Below, piece after piece: positions 9,182 to 18,716 of a stretch of DNA of 64,000 nucleotides. The notes beneath the pieces are model-generated. The model searched no databases, had not been told where the DNA came from, and saw only the letters and a program-made list of their open reading frames with translations. Source of the DNA: Pycnococcus provasolii. Lineage: Eukaryota > Chlorophyta > Pseudoscourfieldiophyceae > Pseudoscourfieldiales > Pycnococcaceae. A program made the translations under genes and the position numbers. Position 1 is the stretch's first letter, and every line of letters begins with the position of its first letter. The stretch is from the NCBI GenBank assembly GCA_938743325.2, contig OW568880.1, forward strand, positions 124,001-188,000, written 5' to 3'.

Positions 9182-10081
9182 ATGATGGCGCACGACAACG
9201 CCGTTTGGAAGAAGGCGCTGTGGAAGCGTCGAAGCAATAACCTACACAAACTGCCCGACAACCACACGTCCTCACGCTTCCTCGAGGATTTGGTTTTAAA
9301 CGCCAACGCCGTTCCGCGCGACGTCGTCACAGTCATGTGCGATGCGCAGGTGGTCGTGCACCAGCTCTCGTTGACTGGCCTCTTCGCCGCCACGCACGCT
9401 CACCTGCGGTCGAACCTGGTGAGCGGCAGGACGATCCTTTTCATATCGACGCTGCTTCTCGTCGCCGCCACCACCGCATGTTTCCTCCTCGACCCGGCGT
9501 ACGCGAACGCATTCACGGTGCGACGGGCACTGTTTGCACTCCAACAAGCATTCCTGGTCACAGCCGGCTGCTTCTTCATCGCACCCGTTCTCTCGACGCT
9601 GACACGCAACATCTCCAGTGACACCGTTCACGCGTGGAGCGTCGCTCTGCTCGTCGCTCACCTGTACTTGCACGACTACTTTTTCGTCGTCTCCGCCACC
9701 AATAAGCTGACTGGTGGGCTCAGTTTAGGTGCCGCCGTCCTCGCGTCCGCGCTGCTTGCTAGCCGCCTCGACTCGCCACACGTCGACGCATTCGCTCAGG
9801 TGGTTTTAAGTATGGAAGTTTTCGTGCTGAGCCCTTACGTGCGGCGAGCTCTCAAGCGTGGCCTGAGTCGAATTGCGCACACGGGCGTCACCGTCGCGCT
9901 CGTGCTTCTCTGCGCCGCCGCCATCGCGCCGCTTTCCGCGAGTCTTGCTGGCGCGAGCGTTGGCGTGTGCGCATTCGTTGGTGTGCTGTGCCCGTTGTGG
10001 CTCGTTCGCGTGCAGAAGTTCAAGACGGAAATACAAGGTCCGTGGGACGAGGCACAACTGTTGTTGGAAGGATGTACGTGA
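9182..10081 (+). CDS. PIGC: PIG-C / GPI2, subunit of the GPI-GlcNAc transferase
   Basis: Protein of 299 residues, starting at ATG 9182; the frame opens with GTG codons just upstream. PIG-C is a multi-spanning ER membrane subunit of the complex that transfers GlcNAc to phosphatidylinositol, the first step of GPI-anchor synthesis. The family pattern is clear: an N-terminal W-K block with LPDNHTSSRFLEDLVLNANA, the segment VVVHQLSLTGLF, then LSTLTRNISSDTVHAWSVAL with LYLHDYFF, SLGAAVLASALLASRL, and the closing signature VRVQKFKTEIQGPWDEA. Several hydrophobic helices fill the middle and the length is normal for the family. A TGTAA motif lies at 10117. The oddity is the promoter: the 535-bp repeat ends 26 bp upstream of the start. 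Confidence 0.95.
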   Translation: MMAHDNAVWKKALWKRRSNNLHKLPDNHTSSRFLEDLVLNANAVPRDVVTVMCDAQVVVHQLSLTGLFAATHAHLRSNLVSGRTILFISTLLLVAATTACFLLDPAYANAFTVRRALFALQQAFLVTAGCFFIAPVLSTLTRNISSDTVHAWSVALLVAHLYLHDYFFVVSATNKLTGGLSLGAAVLASALLASRLDSPHVDAFAQVVLSMEVFVLSPYVRRALKRGLSRIAHTGVTVALVLLCAAAIAPLSASLAGASVGVCAFVGVLCPLWLVRVQKFKTEIQGPWDEAQLLLEGCT

Positions 10082-10189
10082 ACAACTAGCTCGGGTATTA
10101 CGTACTTATGTATTTGTGTAACAAGATGCTTGTATATTTCTCTCACTATTTCTGAACAACTTCACGCAACCTGATCAATCACACAACCT

Positions 10190-10753
10190 CTACATGCCAG
10201 GCACGAGTTTTTTCTTCTCCTCCTCAAAGGCTGCGTCCACCACCTTGCGGTATTCGATGAATTCCTCGTGAGGTTTCGGGTGGTGGCTCCAGCATTCACG
10301 CTCGTAGAAGTCCTTCACCTTCGGGACGTGGTCAGGAACGAGCACGAGTCCCTGCTGCTTGTTTGCACCATTTTTGACGAGGAAGTCGGCGACATCTTCG
10401 TGTCCCATGTTCATTGCCCAGTGCCATGGCGCGTCGCCGGCGTTATTGGTGGCGTTCACCTTCGCACCGAGCTGCAGGAGAAGTTCCGCACCTTCCATCC
10501 ATCCTGCGTATGCCGCGAAGTGCAGTGGCGTGTTGCCCGCCGCCTCCACTTCGTTGACATCCTCGCCATCGTCGTCGACGTATTTCTGCAGGAGAGTCGC
10601 ATCGCGGTTCATGGCTGCGCGGTGCAGGTTCATGTGTCCGACGAGTCCTCGTGCGCGCGTGGATCCGCCGCCGTCGTCCTTGACTCCCACGGGTCCCCCG
10701 TACGCGGGGAACGGGCCGTCGACGCACTTATACCAGGGCTCGGGGGCGGACAT
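10190..10753 (-). CDS. Small ankyrin-repeat protein
   Basis: Protein of 187 residues from ATG 10753 (MSAPEPWYK); the in-frame codon at 10762 is TTG. Two to three ankyrin repeats occupy roughly residues 40-130: NLHRAAMNRDATLLQKYV, then NTPLHFAAYAGWMEGAELLL, then DAPWHWAMNMGHEDVADFLV. The C-terminal tail is charged (EEEKKKLVPGM) and carries WSHHPKPHEEFIEYRKVVDA, which does not look like an ankyrin repeat. No targeting signal or membrane segment is visible. A role in protein-protein interaction is inferred from the repeats alone. It is convergent with PIG-C with 108 bp between stops. Confidence 0.85.
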   Translation of the reverse strand: MSAPEPWYKCVDGPFPAYGGPVGVKDDGGGSTRARGLVGHMNLHRAAMNRDATLLQKYVDDDGEDVNEVEAAGNTPLHFAAYAGWMEGAELLLQLGAKVNATNNAGDAPWHWAMNMGHEDVADFLVKNGANKQQGLVLVPDHVPKVKDFYERECWSHHPKPHEEFIEYRKVVDAAFEEEKKKLVPGM

Positions 10754-11933
10754 GGTTTGCAAAACGGGAGCGTTATTGGTGGAAGAATGGGAGAAATGTA
10801 TTTAGAAATCGGTCACACTTCTCTCCTCCCCCCCCCCTCCCCCCCCCCCCCCCCTGCCCCTCGGGATACCGGTCGGGATCCCGGTCGGGATTCCTGGTCG
10901 GGGGTCACACGGAACGGCACGCCACTCTGTAGTAGGAGGAGATGTGTGAGTGGTGTGTGGTTGTTGTTGTTGCTGAGTTGTCGGTATCCCCACGGCGGAA
11001 AACCACGAGCGGCGGCATGACGAGCGGCGGCGGCGGCATCACGAGCGGCGGCGGCGGCGGCATCGGCATCGGCGGCGGCGCGAGCGGCGGCGTCTTCGCG
11101 TAGTAGTAAGGCATTCGATGGCGCGGTACGGCGTACCATCGAAGTCTACAAAAATCTGGGCGATAAGCAAGGCTACATGTTTCGATCAATGAGGCAAATA
11201 AACTTCCCCACGACGGAAGAAAAAGCGTTCATGAGGAACTATGTGCAGAATTGGCTTCGCAAGCCGTTCGAGTTACGCCTGGAGGACTCCGAGGAGTCGA
11301 AGGAGGATGCGCGAAAACAGAACATCCTGGCATTCGCGAAGGCTGTACGCCAACTGTCGCCGAATTGGAGCTTACTGCATGACTCGAGGACTCGAGGCGT
11401 CTCATGCGTTGGCGGACGCGGTCGAGGCGTTGAGCCAACTCACCCTCGCCACGAGCGCACCTTTGCAACACGAGTCACATCTGTAACTTGGTACCCATTT
11501 TCGTCGACTCCATTGAAAGACATTGTAGCCCGAGGCCACGTCCGAAAAGGGGCCGCCAGCGAACCCCGAAACGCGTCCAGGTCGGCGAAGGGTTGTGGGG
11601 GTTCGACCTCGAGCCCATCCGTAACAGCAAAAGGCGGAAGCTTGTGCCAAAACTCCAGTTTCGGGGAACCACCCTGGATCCTCATCTGGAGCCCAAAGTA
11701 GTTTGTCCGCGTCGAGGAAGCGCACGGCTGGCGGAGCCTTTCGCAGTGCCGCGGGTGCACCTGCACCCTCCACACTCATGACTCAGCGGATATCGTGGCC
11801 TTCGTCTACGACGTGGACGTTTCGAGGCTCGCATCTACAAATATATGAGACCGGAACCCTCCGAGAGGATGGACTGAATGAGTATTTACAAAAATGATGC
11901 AATAAGCCAGTTTACAACAACTACTACTCAAGA
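10754..11933. other. Poorly resolved stretch with C-run, GGC/CGG repeats and a possible exon
   Basis: Next to the ankyrin gene is a long C-run (about 10826-10854), followed by imperfect copies of CGGGATACCGGT and CGGGATCCCGGT (10862-10890), then a (CGG/GGC)n tract (11020-11095). Several frames of 80-125 codons on both strands overlap at 11400-11780, and I cannot tell which, if any, is real. The minus-strand frame 11440-11775 has a protein-like composition (FWHKLPPFAVTDGLEVEPP, MSFNGVDENGYQVTD), but no family is recognisable. The best plus-strand candidate is listed separately. Confidence 0.4.
11021..11701 (+). CDS. Possible coding exon of unknown function
   Basis: This frame is open from 11021 to the stop at 11701. 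The part at about 11110-11390 looks like real protein: AFDGAVRRTIEVYKNLGDKQ, NFPTTEEKAFMRNYVQNWLR, KEDARKQNILAFAKAVRQLS, a charged and probably helical stretch. The upstream part is Ala/Arg repeat from the GCG/GGC tract. The downstream part (after 11390) is low quality and probably not translated in this frame. The only visible ATGs are internal (for example 11177). It could be one exon of a split gene or a broken gene. I do not recognise a family. Confidence 0.25.
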   Translation, partial: RAAAAASRAAAAAASASAAARAAASSRSSKAFDGAVRRTIEVYKNLGDKQGYMFRSMRQINFPTTEEKAFMRNYVQNWLRKPFELRLEDSEESKEDARKQNILAFAKAVRQLSPNWSLLHDSRTRGVSCVGGRGRGVEPTHPRHERTFATRVTSVTWYPFSSTPLKDIVARGHVRKGAASEPRNASRSAKGCGGSTSSPSVTAKGGSLCQNSSFGEPPWILIWSPK

Positions 11934-13901
11934 TTATCCAAACACCTCGGGACAGTTTACACCTCGCTTATTGTTCTGCTCCTCTCGGCTGTTCGGACGG
12001 TGGTGAAACTCGTCGTGGTACAAACGCTCTGCCGTCGCAATATCCCCAGCAAGACGGTGCGCCTCCGCTAGGCACACCCGCAGCGATGGCACCCAGAGCT
12101 CTGGCTCCATGTACGAGAAGCTGCCCTGCACGTCCGCCGCACGTGACAGCACCCGCTGCACCGCCGACCAAGGCTCGGAGCTCTCCACGAGCAGCCGCGC
12201 CTCGACAGTGTCTCGCGCGATACCCGCGATTCTCCTCCACTCACCGAAGAAGGGAGAACCGCGAAGGAACATGTTCGCGTACGCCGTGTCTGGCAAAGGG
12301 TCCTGCCCATCCTCCGGAATTGTCTTCGCCGCCTCCTCCAGCAAAGCAAGAAGCCTCCTCGCCTCCTTGATCTTGCCACGGCGTGCAGCGAGCAGCGCAG
12401 CGGCGTAGTTCCAGATGACGCGTCCCACGGGCTCGTCTTCGGGCGCGTTCGCACGCTTGAGTTCGTCGTGAACGCCGGCCCAGTCGCGAAAGCGTAGCAA
12501 AAGCACGAGTCGAGGGTACGGATGGATCGCTTGCGTCATCAACGCAGCGGCACCCATCTCCGTCACAGATGCGGTATCCGCGAGCGCACGCTCCTTTTCG
12601 CCGACGAGCGTTGCGGCGAACTGTCGGCTTGCAATGTTGTGTCCAGGTCCGTACGGCTCGAGGCAATTTTGCTTGAGCGCGGTGTCGGAGTCCTGAGCAC
12701 GAAGGTTGACGCGAATTGCGTCCGCGTACAGCCCAGCTCGCAGGTAAACGTGGCCAGCCATGTGCGTGAGGTGTGCGGCGTCGTCGAATTCGACACCAGA
12801 CAGGCGCTTCGCGGCGTCCAGGGCAGCCTCGCCTCCGCCGTGGGGGAGCTGCTCGCGCACGTGAACCAGCAGGTGGAGGGCAAGCGGGTGCGACGAGTCG
12901 ATGGAGAGCGCGAGGTTGAGAACATCGTGCGCAGCGCGCGCCTCAGGCGTAAGCTCGCTGAGACTGACGTAGCTCCACGGCGTGCGCTGCAGCATAGCCT
13001 CCGCGTGCATGGCGTGTGCGGTTGCATCCTTCGGGAATGCACGACGGAACGCTTCTGTAGCCTTGATGTAGGATGTGTCGCACGAGCCGTGCACGGATGT
13101 TGTTTCGTTGTGTGCAGAGCAAGGAGGAATCCTGGAGTCGATGGCGGTTGTGAATGCACACGCGTACGAGTGCATGCTGCCGTGGCAGAGTTTTTTCGCT
13201 GTATCGACGGCGTCGCGAGCGTCACGAGCGTCGGCAAGTGAAAGACGCTCGTTGATGGTGGGTCCGAACGAGTACGCTAGTGCTGCGTGGCACATTATGC
13301 ACGTTTGGTTCGTTTGTATTGCCGCACGCAGGTTTCGCCGAGCCTCGTGCTGGTTGAAACCAAATCGTTGGAGAAGGCCTTGTGAGAGGAGTGCGTGGGT
13401 GAGGGTGTTGCTGTTGTTGTTGTTGTTGCTGTTGGTGGTGGTGGTGGTGGTGGGTGAGAATGTGTATGTCGAGCGTGGGGTTGCGTACGTGCGGTGGCGA
13501 GTGTATATGGAGGGGAGGTCGGCGGAGGGTGGAGGTGTGCACGGCGCTGAAGAAGGTGGTGATGTGCTTCTTATGACATATGTGACGGTGACGGTGAGAG
13601 TGACAGTGACGGTGACGATGAACGCCATTCTCCACGAGGAAGAACGAGGCGTGACGTTCCCCCAGGGGTGTGGTGAGGCAGACCACACCCAACCCTTCAG
13701 ATGACGATTAAGAGGAAGGGACACCAAACCCAAACCCAAATCCTCCGAAGGCTCATGTTGTGATGGCTGAACATCCGAGGCTGACTGGTGCGAATCACCA
13801 CCACGACGTCGCATGAACGATGATGTGACCACCACCACCACCAATACCACCACCACCACCACCACCACCATCAGAGCAGACATTATTACCTGAGAGGTCA
13901 T
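11934..13901 (-). CDS. TPR-type membrane-anchored protein
   Basis: Protein of about 655 residues from ATG 13901; the frame also opens at TTG 13913. The N-terminus carries a hydrophobic helix made almost wholly of valine (about residues 8-25), then a second hydrophobic segment (MAFIVTVTVTLTVTVTYVI) near residue 90 and low-complexity Asn/Thr tracts. The body, from about residue 180 on, consists of helical repeats. Its motifs resemble bacterial-type TPR proteins: NQTCIMCHAALAYSFGPTIN, AHAMHAEAMLQRTPWSYVSL, HPLALHLLVHVREQ, AAHLTHMAGHVYLRAGLYAD, AYANMFLRGSPFF. The CIMCH sequence has the CxxCH form of a haem site, but the equivalent position is conserved in this TPR family without implying haem. 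Function is unknown; anchoring in a membrane is inferred from the N-terminus. Confidence 0.75.
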   Translation of the reverse strand: MTSQVIMSALMVVVVVVVVLVVVVVTSSFMRRRGGDSHQSASDVQPSQHEPSEDLGLGLVSLPLNRHLKGWVWSASPHPWGNVTPRSSSWRMAFIVTVTVTLTVTVTYVIRSTSPPSSAPCTPPPSADLPSIYTRHRTYATPRSTYTFSPTTTTTTNSNNNNNSNTLTHALLSQGLLQRFGFNQHEARRNLRAAIQTNQTCIMCHAALAYSFGPTINERLSLADARDARDAVDTAKKLCHGSMHSYACAFTTAIDSRIPPCSAHNETTSVHGSCDTSYIKATEAFRRAFPKDATAHAMHAEAMLQRTPWSYVSLSELTPEARAAHDVLNLALSIDSSHPLALHLLVHVREQLPHGGGEAALDAAKRLSGVEFDDAAHLTHMAGHVYLRAGLYADAIRVNLRAQDSDTALKQNCLEPYGPGHNIASRQFAATLVGEKERALADTASVTEMGAAALMTQAIHPYPRLVLLLRFRDWAGVHDELKRANAPEDEPVGRVIWNYAAALLAARRGKIKEARRLLALLEEAAKTIPEDGQDPLPDTAYANMFLRGSPFFGEWRRIAGIARDTVEARLLVESSEPWSAVQRVLSRAADVQGSFSYMEPELWVPSLRVCLAEAHRLAGDIATAERLYHDEFHHRPNSREEQNNKRGVNCPEVFG

Positions 13902-14367
13902 GAGACTCTCCAAGCAGGATTCACGTCAGCAGCAGGAAGTATATTTGCTACCACAAAAATGAATGGCAAAATAAGACTTTCACGATGTGCGCCCGCGGGA
14001 TTCAGGAACGAACGTTCGAACGTGTGTGTGTGACGGGAACAAATATCCCCTAGGAAGCCTCTAGGGAACCTGGAAAAAAAGCAATCCGAAAAATAATATG
14101 ATAGCCCTCCAGAAACGGTAACCCTAACCCGTAACCCCCGTAACCCTAACCCTAATCCCCGTAACCCTAACCCTAACCCCTAATCCGCGTAACCCTAACC
14201 CCTAATCCGCGTAACCCTAACCCTAACCCGGACGTGTTTCTTTTCGTCTGGGACTTTTTTTAATGGGCACACCTCTTTGGCCCTGTTCTGTTTTTCCCTT
14301 CCCCTCCCCATAAAACTACCGTAAATATCATATCTACATCACGCCACTTGGACCTGGTTGGTCCGTC
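13902..14367. other. Divergent promoter space with a degenerate telomere-like array
   Basis: This 466-bp space lies between the starts of the TPR gene and the GT8 gene. It holds the telomere-like array at 14117-14230. Otherwise it has A/T-rich and C-rich patches and a short TGTG repeat near 14021-14033. No gene is seen. Confidence 0.6.
14117..14230 (+). repeat. Interstitial telomere-like array (CCCTAA with variants)
   Basis: CCCTAA units are mixed with variant spacers such as CCCCGTAA and TCCGCGTAA over about 115 bp. The array sits 138 bp before the GT8 start and 216 bp from the TPR gene start. The mixture of variants suggests an old or locally amplified tract rather than a fresh telomere capture. 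Confidence 0.9.
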
Positions 14368-15339
14368 ATGGCGCCCACATCCACATCCACATCACCCCCT
14401 CCAGGTGGTCGTCACGCGTTCGCGACACTCCTGACCTCTTCGTCTTACGTCCCTGGCGCAATCGCACTCGCACGCTCTCTCAGTGTTCATGCGCCTTCCT
14501 ACACACTATATGTGCTCGCTCCTGCTGCGGTTTCTTCCTCACCACTCTCCTCAATACTCTCCTCCTCACCAAACGTCTTAATACGACAAATCTCACCTGT
14601 TCCCAACCCGTACCGTGACGCTCACGAACGGTATAAGGACGTTTTCGCTAAGCTGCAAGCATGGCGCATGCACGATGTCGCGGATGTCGTCGTATTCCTT
14701 GACGCAGACACCGTCGTCACGGGGGACATCGACGAGCTGTTCAGTCGACCCACGGGAACAAACATGCTCGCGGCCGCACCTGACATTGCCGCCGCGGACC
14801 TGTTCAACGCCGGCGTTATGGCATTTGTGCCAGACAGTAACGTCGCGGATGAACTATTCAAGCTGCTGAGTACCGCCGCACTGCCAGCTTACGACACGGG
14901 CGACCAGGGCTTTTTGAACGCCTACTTCGCAGGCTGGTACACGTCCGAGGCGCGGTACCGCCTACCGCTCGTGTTCAACGCACCCGTCGAGCTTGCGATT
15001 CGCGAGCCAGCATACTTCCAGACTCTGTGGGATGCACGCAAGGTGCGCGTTGTCCACTACTGGGGGAGCCGCAAGCCGTGGCACTTCTGGAGATGCTTTG
15101 ACGCCGTGAATCCTTGTGGTGATGGCGGCGGCGGCGGTGACGGCGACGACGAAGTAGTGGACGCCACACGCGTGAACGACGCTCGGCGCGCCGTTCGGCA
15201 AAACAAGCTCCGTAAGCTCGTGGGAGACGTGCACTTCGACCTCCTTGTCACGTGGTGGACGACGTACCTGGGACGCGACGTGCGCGTGAGTGCTGCCGAT
15301 GCGCTGCGCCAGGATGACGACGACGACGACGACGACTAA
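14368..15339 (+). CDS. Glycosyltransferase family 8 (glycogenin-like) protein
   Basis: Protein of 323 residues. GT8 enzymes transfer a sugar from a UDP-sugar with retention of configuration; glycogenin, galactinol synthase and GUX-type enzymes belong here. Visible features are FATLLTSSSYVPGAIALARS at the start of the fold, the metal-binding DxD motif in VVFLDADTVVTGDIDELF (near residue 109), FNAGVMAFVPD, DTGDQGFLNAYFAGW and VVHYWGSRKPWHFW. No signal peptide or membrane anchor is visible, so a cytosolic enzyme is likely. The C-terminus ends in a run of about eight Asp encoded by a GAC repeat. The substrate cannot be told from the sequence. It is convergent with the methyltransferase gene with 86 bp between stops. 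Confidence 0.9.
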   Translation: MAPTSTSTSPPPGGRHAFATLLTSSSYVPGAIALARSLSVHAPSYTLYVLAPAAVSSSPLSSILSSSPNVLIRQISPVPNPYRDAHERYKDVFAKLQAWRMHDVADVVVFLDADTVVTGDIDELFSRPTGTNMLAAAPDIAAADLFNAGVMAFVPDSNVADELFKLLSTAALPAYDTGDQGFLNAYFAGWYTSEARYRLPLVFNAPVELAIREPAYFQTLWDARKVRVVHYWGSRKPWHFWRCFDAVNPCGDGGGGGDGDDEVVDATRVNDARRAVRQNKLRKLVGDVHFDLLVTWWTTYLGRDVRVSAADALRQDDDDDDDD

Positions 15340-15425
15340 GGTTAGCACAACCTCCTACCGTAATACCACCTTAACGACTACTACTAATACTACTAGTAAA
15401 CTATTATTACTGTAAGTGTATTATT

Positions 15426-15929
15426 TCACACAGACACACCACCACCTTCACCTCCAATCTCGTAGACGTACAGCGGGTGTCTCATGCCTCGTTCGTCATC
15501 CAACTTGAGTGTCTCGACGGGTGCGACGTTATCAAACTTGAACCACATGCTGATTACGCGTATACGCGTCTTCGCGTCCTGTAGCATGGGCAGCACCTTC
15601 CTCATGCCACGTGTGGTTAAGAAGAGGAAGGCGTGCGTGACACCTTCGAGCGGCGCTTCGAGAGCGTTCCCGCACTTGATGGTGACTTGTGAGTCAAGGC
15701 CGGCATCACGGACGAGACCTTGCGCTTGGTTTGCTCTCTCTTCGTCGATTTCGTATCCCAAAGCTGAGCAACCTGGCACGTGTTGTGCGGCCCATATCAG
15801 CACTCGGCCGTCGCCACACCCGATATCCAAGATCTTAGAGGTTTCGGAGAGCTGCAGGGCTCTCAGCAGCGGCTCGCGGTGGCACGGCTGCACGCTGCGC
15901 AGGTGCGCGTCTGTGCGAGGCGCGAGCAT
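15426..15929 (-). CDS. Class I SAM-dependent methyltransferase, small
   Basis: Protein of 167 residues from ATG 15929. Motif I is clear (KILDIGCGDGRVLIWAAQ) and is followed by an acidic motif II (YEIDEERANQAQ), VTIKCGNALEAP and a hydrophobic strand (THAFLFLTTRGM). The order and size resemble the small lysine methyltransferases of the FAM173 group (ATPSCKMT/ANTKMT), but the pattern is general to the Rossmann-like class. No targeting signal is obvious; an upstream exon carrying one cannot be excluded because the N-terminus is short. The 5' side holds degenerate CCCTA-containing sequence near 16080-16100. Confidence 0.75.
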   Translation of the reverse strand: MLAPRTDAHLRSVQPCHREPLLRALQLSETSKILDIGCGDGRVLIWAAQHVPGCSALGYEIDEERANQAQGLVRDAGLDSQVTIKCGNALEAPLEGVTHAFLFLTTRGMRKVLPMLQDAKTRIRVISMWFKFDNVAPVETLKLDDERGMRHPLYVYEIGGEGGGVSV

Positions 15930-16181
15930 GTTGCACTTGAGCTACAGTATTTTACACGCCTTGAGCAACACAAGCAGCAGCGTACTGCTTCAGCGGACGA
16001 GACGCGGCAGAGGTGCCATGCGCGCACAGAGTGATGGAGGTCACACGATCGAGGTCAAACACCTGCGGCCAGCCCCCCATGCTAACCCTACGCCCTAATT
16101 GATTTGGTCTGATGGGCAACCGCCATCACATGATGACACGTCAAAGAAAGAAAACTACAAAGATGAGCTACAAAACTAAGG

Positions 16182-16979
16182 TCACTTGGGTGTCGAAGGT
16201 GCGCCCCGACTGTGGCTCACGTCTTGCATGCTCGGCGTGTTAATCACAGGCATGGCGTCGTTGTGACTCGAAGGGTGCCACCAACGCTGCTGCTCGTGGC
16301 CAGGCAACAGCGGCGCACTCGGCGTGAGGTGTTGGTGCTGGTTGCTGCGCAAGTAGTGCACAGCGTGTACCGGCGCGACGCTCGGAACGGCGGGCATGAG
16401 CCGGCTTACTCCACGCGCGGTTAGTTCGCGCGCCTCCTGGCTGAGAGCACAGCACAGGCAGAAGAAGTGCACACCGCAGTCGTTCAGGCACCGTCCTTCC
16501 CTGATTCCGTACTTGTCTCGCAGCGTGAGTCTTGCGTTGTGCGTGTAGAGCGGAACGAGGCAGCACCCGAAGAACGGGATGAGCGACAAAATCGACGTCA
16601 GCAAGCACGACGCGTAGCACGAGACGCCGTGTAATTTTTCCTTGTTCAGTCCAAATTGCACGCACGGTAGCAGGCATGATAATGTCATGGATTCGAAGTC
16701 TGCGCAGCAGTCGCATATTCCTGACGACCACGCGTTCCACTGTGACGACGCGGGTGATGTGAGCGCGGGTGATGCGCCATTGCCAGGTACGTGTGGACTA
16801 CTACTCCCGATCATTGGGCTATTTTGGCCAGCAGCGTGTGCATTAAGGTGTGTTGGCGTGGACATGACACCGTTCAGATTATGATTCAGAGAGTAATGAG
16901 CACCACCACCAGGAGAGGCATAACTGTTATTGGGAATCCTGCTTGGAATACTGCTTCCCGCACGGAACGACCCGTACAT
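16182..16979 (-). CDS. PLAC8-family cysteine-rich membrane protein
   Basis: Protein of about 265 residues from ATG 16979; the frame continues to a GTG at 17033. The first ~95 residues are Ser/Asn/His/Pro-rich. The PLAC8 domain spans about residues 97-190: WNAWSSGICDCCADFESMTL, SCLLPCVQFGLNKEKLHG, a hydrophobic stretch (CYASCLLTSILSLIPFFGCC), RLTLRDKYGIREGRCLNDCG, VHFFCLCCALSQEARELTAR. The family includes plant PCR (cadmium resistance) and FW2.2-like proteins, which sit in membranes and affect metal or Ca2+ transport or organ size. Which role applies here is unknown. The C-terminal tail is Pro/His/Ser-rich and probably disordered. Confidence 0.9.
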   Translation of the reverse strand: MYGSFRAGSSIPSRIPNNSYASPGGGAHYSLNHNLNGVMSTPTHLNAHAAGQNSPMIGSSSPHVPGNGASPALTSPASSQWNAWSSGICDCCADFESMTLSCLLPCVQFGLNKEKLHGVSCYASCLLTSILSLIPFFGCCLVPLYTHNARLTLRDKYGIREGRCLNDCGVHFFCLCCALSQEARELTARGVSRLMPAVPSVAPVHAVHYLRSNQHQHLTPSAPLLPGHEQQRWWHPSSHNDAMPVINTPSMQDVSHSRGAPSTPK

Positions 16980-17683
16980 TATTATGATAATTCTTCTTCT
17001 TCTTCTCACCCACCCACCACCTATGGTAGTCACCGGTCTATTTTCTAAAATAAATCAAGCACCACCACCACCAATCAAGCACCACCACCAATCAAGCACC
17101 ACCACAGAAGAACACACTTAACAAACGATGTTAAGTTAAGGCGTGTTTTTTTTTAAATAAAAACACTTCGAAGTCTTCTATTAAAATACCTTAAGGGCAG
17201 AAATGAAACGCCGCGGGAAGGAGAAGCGCGAAACACCTGATCTTAATTTTATAACATTGGCGTGTGTTTCGATGATTAGGGTTAGGGTTGCTGCCCCACG
17301 TGGACGTGTCCAGAAAATATCTGTTCTGTTTCCGCCGCCATACACCTATTTGTCTATTTCTCATTCTAACATCCACCACCACCCATTTGAATATTAATCT
17401 TGTCGGAATCTTGTCACCTGTCGTCCACGTGCTTGTGCTCGTGCTCGGAATCCACAAGTGCACTATTGGCGAGAACGGCTTAAGCATCCGTGTTCTCGTC
17501 TTGTTGGATTACGTATATTCGAGACACACTCAGCTCGTGTATCAGTACTGGGCGTGCTAAGTGAGCGAGCGAGCGACATTCGAGCTCGTGATAACGTGGC
17601 GTGTTACAGGTATTCTCCAGTCGTTCGCTTAGAGAGGCAGGCTCAGAGGAGAGGCTGGCTCAGACATACATCAGACATTCAGA
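16980..17683. other. Divergent promoter space with CAC repeats and a telomere-like motif
   Basis: About 700 bp between the PLAC8 gene and the next plus-strand gene. It holds a (CAC)n-type microsatellite with AATCAAG spacers (17056-17105), a short GATTAGGGTTAGGGTT tract (17275-17290), and A/T-rich sequence near 17145-17190. No gene is seen. Confidence 0.55.
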
Positions 17684-18613
17684 ATGTCTCGCCATATGGT
17701 CTTCAAACTTCATAGTAGACTTCATACTTGCTGTTGTATTCCTTTGAGTTGTTGGAGACGTCGCAGCTTGCTCTTTTCGAAGACTTCAAGACGTCATGGG
17801 GGTTTCTCTTGCACATCTGCATCTGCATCTGCATCTTCACCTTCGTCATCGTCACAACCTCCTCCTGTTTTGTCGGGTGAATCCGTTGACGAGTACATGG
17901 CGCGAGTCTTTGGACCGAAGTGGTACGACGACTTAAAGGAGCAAGATAAACAGGCATACGAACAACTCAAGGAGGTGATGGAACGCGCGAATGCGCCTGG
18001 CGACGAACTCGCATCGACCAGCCAACCGCCGCCGCCGCCTGCGCAAGCTAACGACGACTTCACGCCAATCTCTGCTGAGGATGACGCAAGGCTCTTCCGC
18101 GGAATCGCCGATGACGACGACGACGACGACGACAAATCCAACAACAACGACGAGAACAACTTCAAGCCGCTCATCACGCAAAATGCTGCAGCTCTGCTCG
18201 TCGGATTCGCGACGCACGAGTGGCCTGTCGCACGACAGTGCTTCGACGAGGCGGGAGGCAAACACGTCAGCATCCTACCCGTAGACGACGCGTGCGTATC
18301 TGCGCCGCACCATGCGCCAAGCGTCCTGCACTTAGAAATCAGTGCGGCGTGCGACTTGCTGGCTGAGCCAGACTGGAGCGCGCCGAGTGTCGCGTCAGCC
18401 GCGCGCAGGCCTGCCGCCGCCCGAGCTGTGATTTTTGTAGGACTAGCGCCACAAGCGAGCCTTTCGCTTGCGCGAGCTCTGGAGGCGCGCGGAATCGCGC
18501 GCCTTGGTGTTGGCGTGGCTCGAGAGGAGGATAAACATGCACCCGTAGGTGAACTCGCTCATGGAGCGTGCAAGGCGGAAATGGAGTGGCGGCGGAATCT
18601 TGGGGTTGAGTAA
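17684..18613 (+). CDS. Unknown protein, possibly organelle-targeted
   Basis: Protein of 309 residues with no recognised family. Residues 1-45 are rich in Arg, Ser, Cys and His (SCWRRRSLLFSKTSRRHGG), compatible with a plastid or mitochondrial targeting peptide. A Ser/Pro spacer leads to SVDEYMARVFGPKWYDDLKE and QDKQAYEQLKEVMERANA, a compact helical motif. An Asp-rich tract near residues 145-155 is encoded by a GAC repeat. The C-terminal half (NAAALLVGFATHEWPVARQ, HVSILPVDDA, AVIFVGLAPQASLSLARALE) looks like an alpha/beta domain. It is convergent with the FG-GAP gene with 103 bp between stops. Confidence 0.7.
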   Translation: MSRHMVFKLHSRLHTCCCIPLSCWRRRSLLFSKTSRRHGGFSCTSASASASSPSSSSQPPPVLSGESVDEYMARVFGPKWYDDLKEQDKQAYEQLKEVMERANAPGDELASTSQPPPPPAQANDDFTPISAEDDARLFRGIADDDDDDDDKSNNNDENNFKPLITQNAAALLVGFATHEWPVARQCFDEAGGKHVSILPVDDACVSAPHHAPSVLHLEISAACDLLAEPDWSAPSVASAARRPAAARAVIFVGLAPQASLSLARALEARGIARLGVGVAREEDKHAPVGELAHGACKAEMEWRRNLGVE

Positions 18614-18716
18614 TTTAGTAATGGAATGTACTGTACTTTACTTCGTCCAGCGGCCATTTCCAACTTGGGGCTACTAGAGTAATGTTTATATAGTGTTACA
18701 TACAAACCTGTACAAT

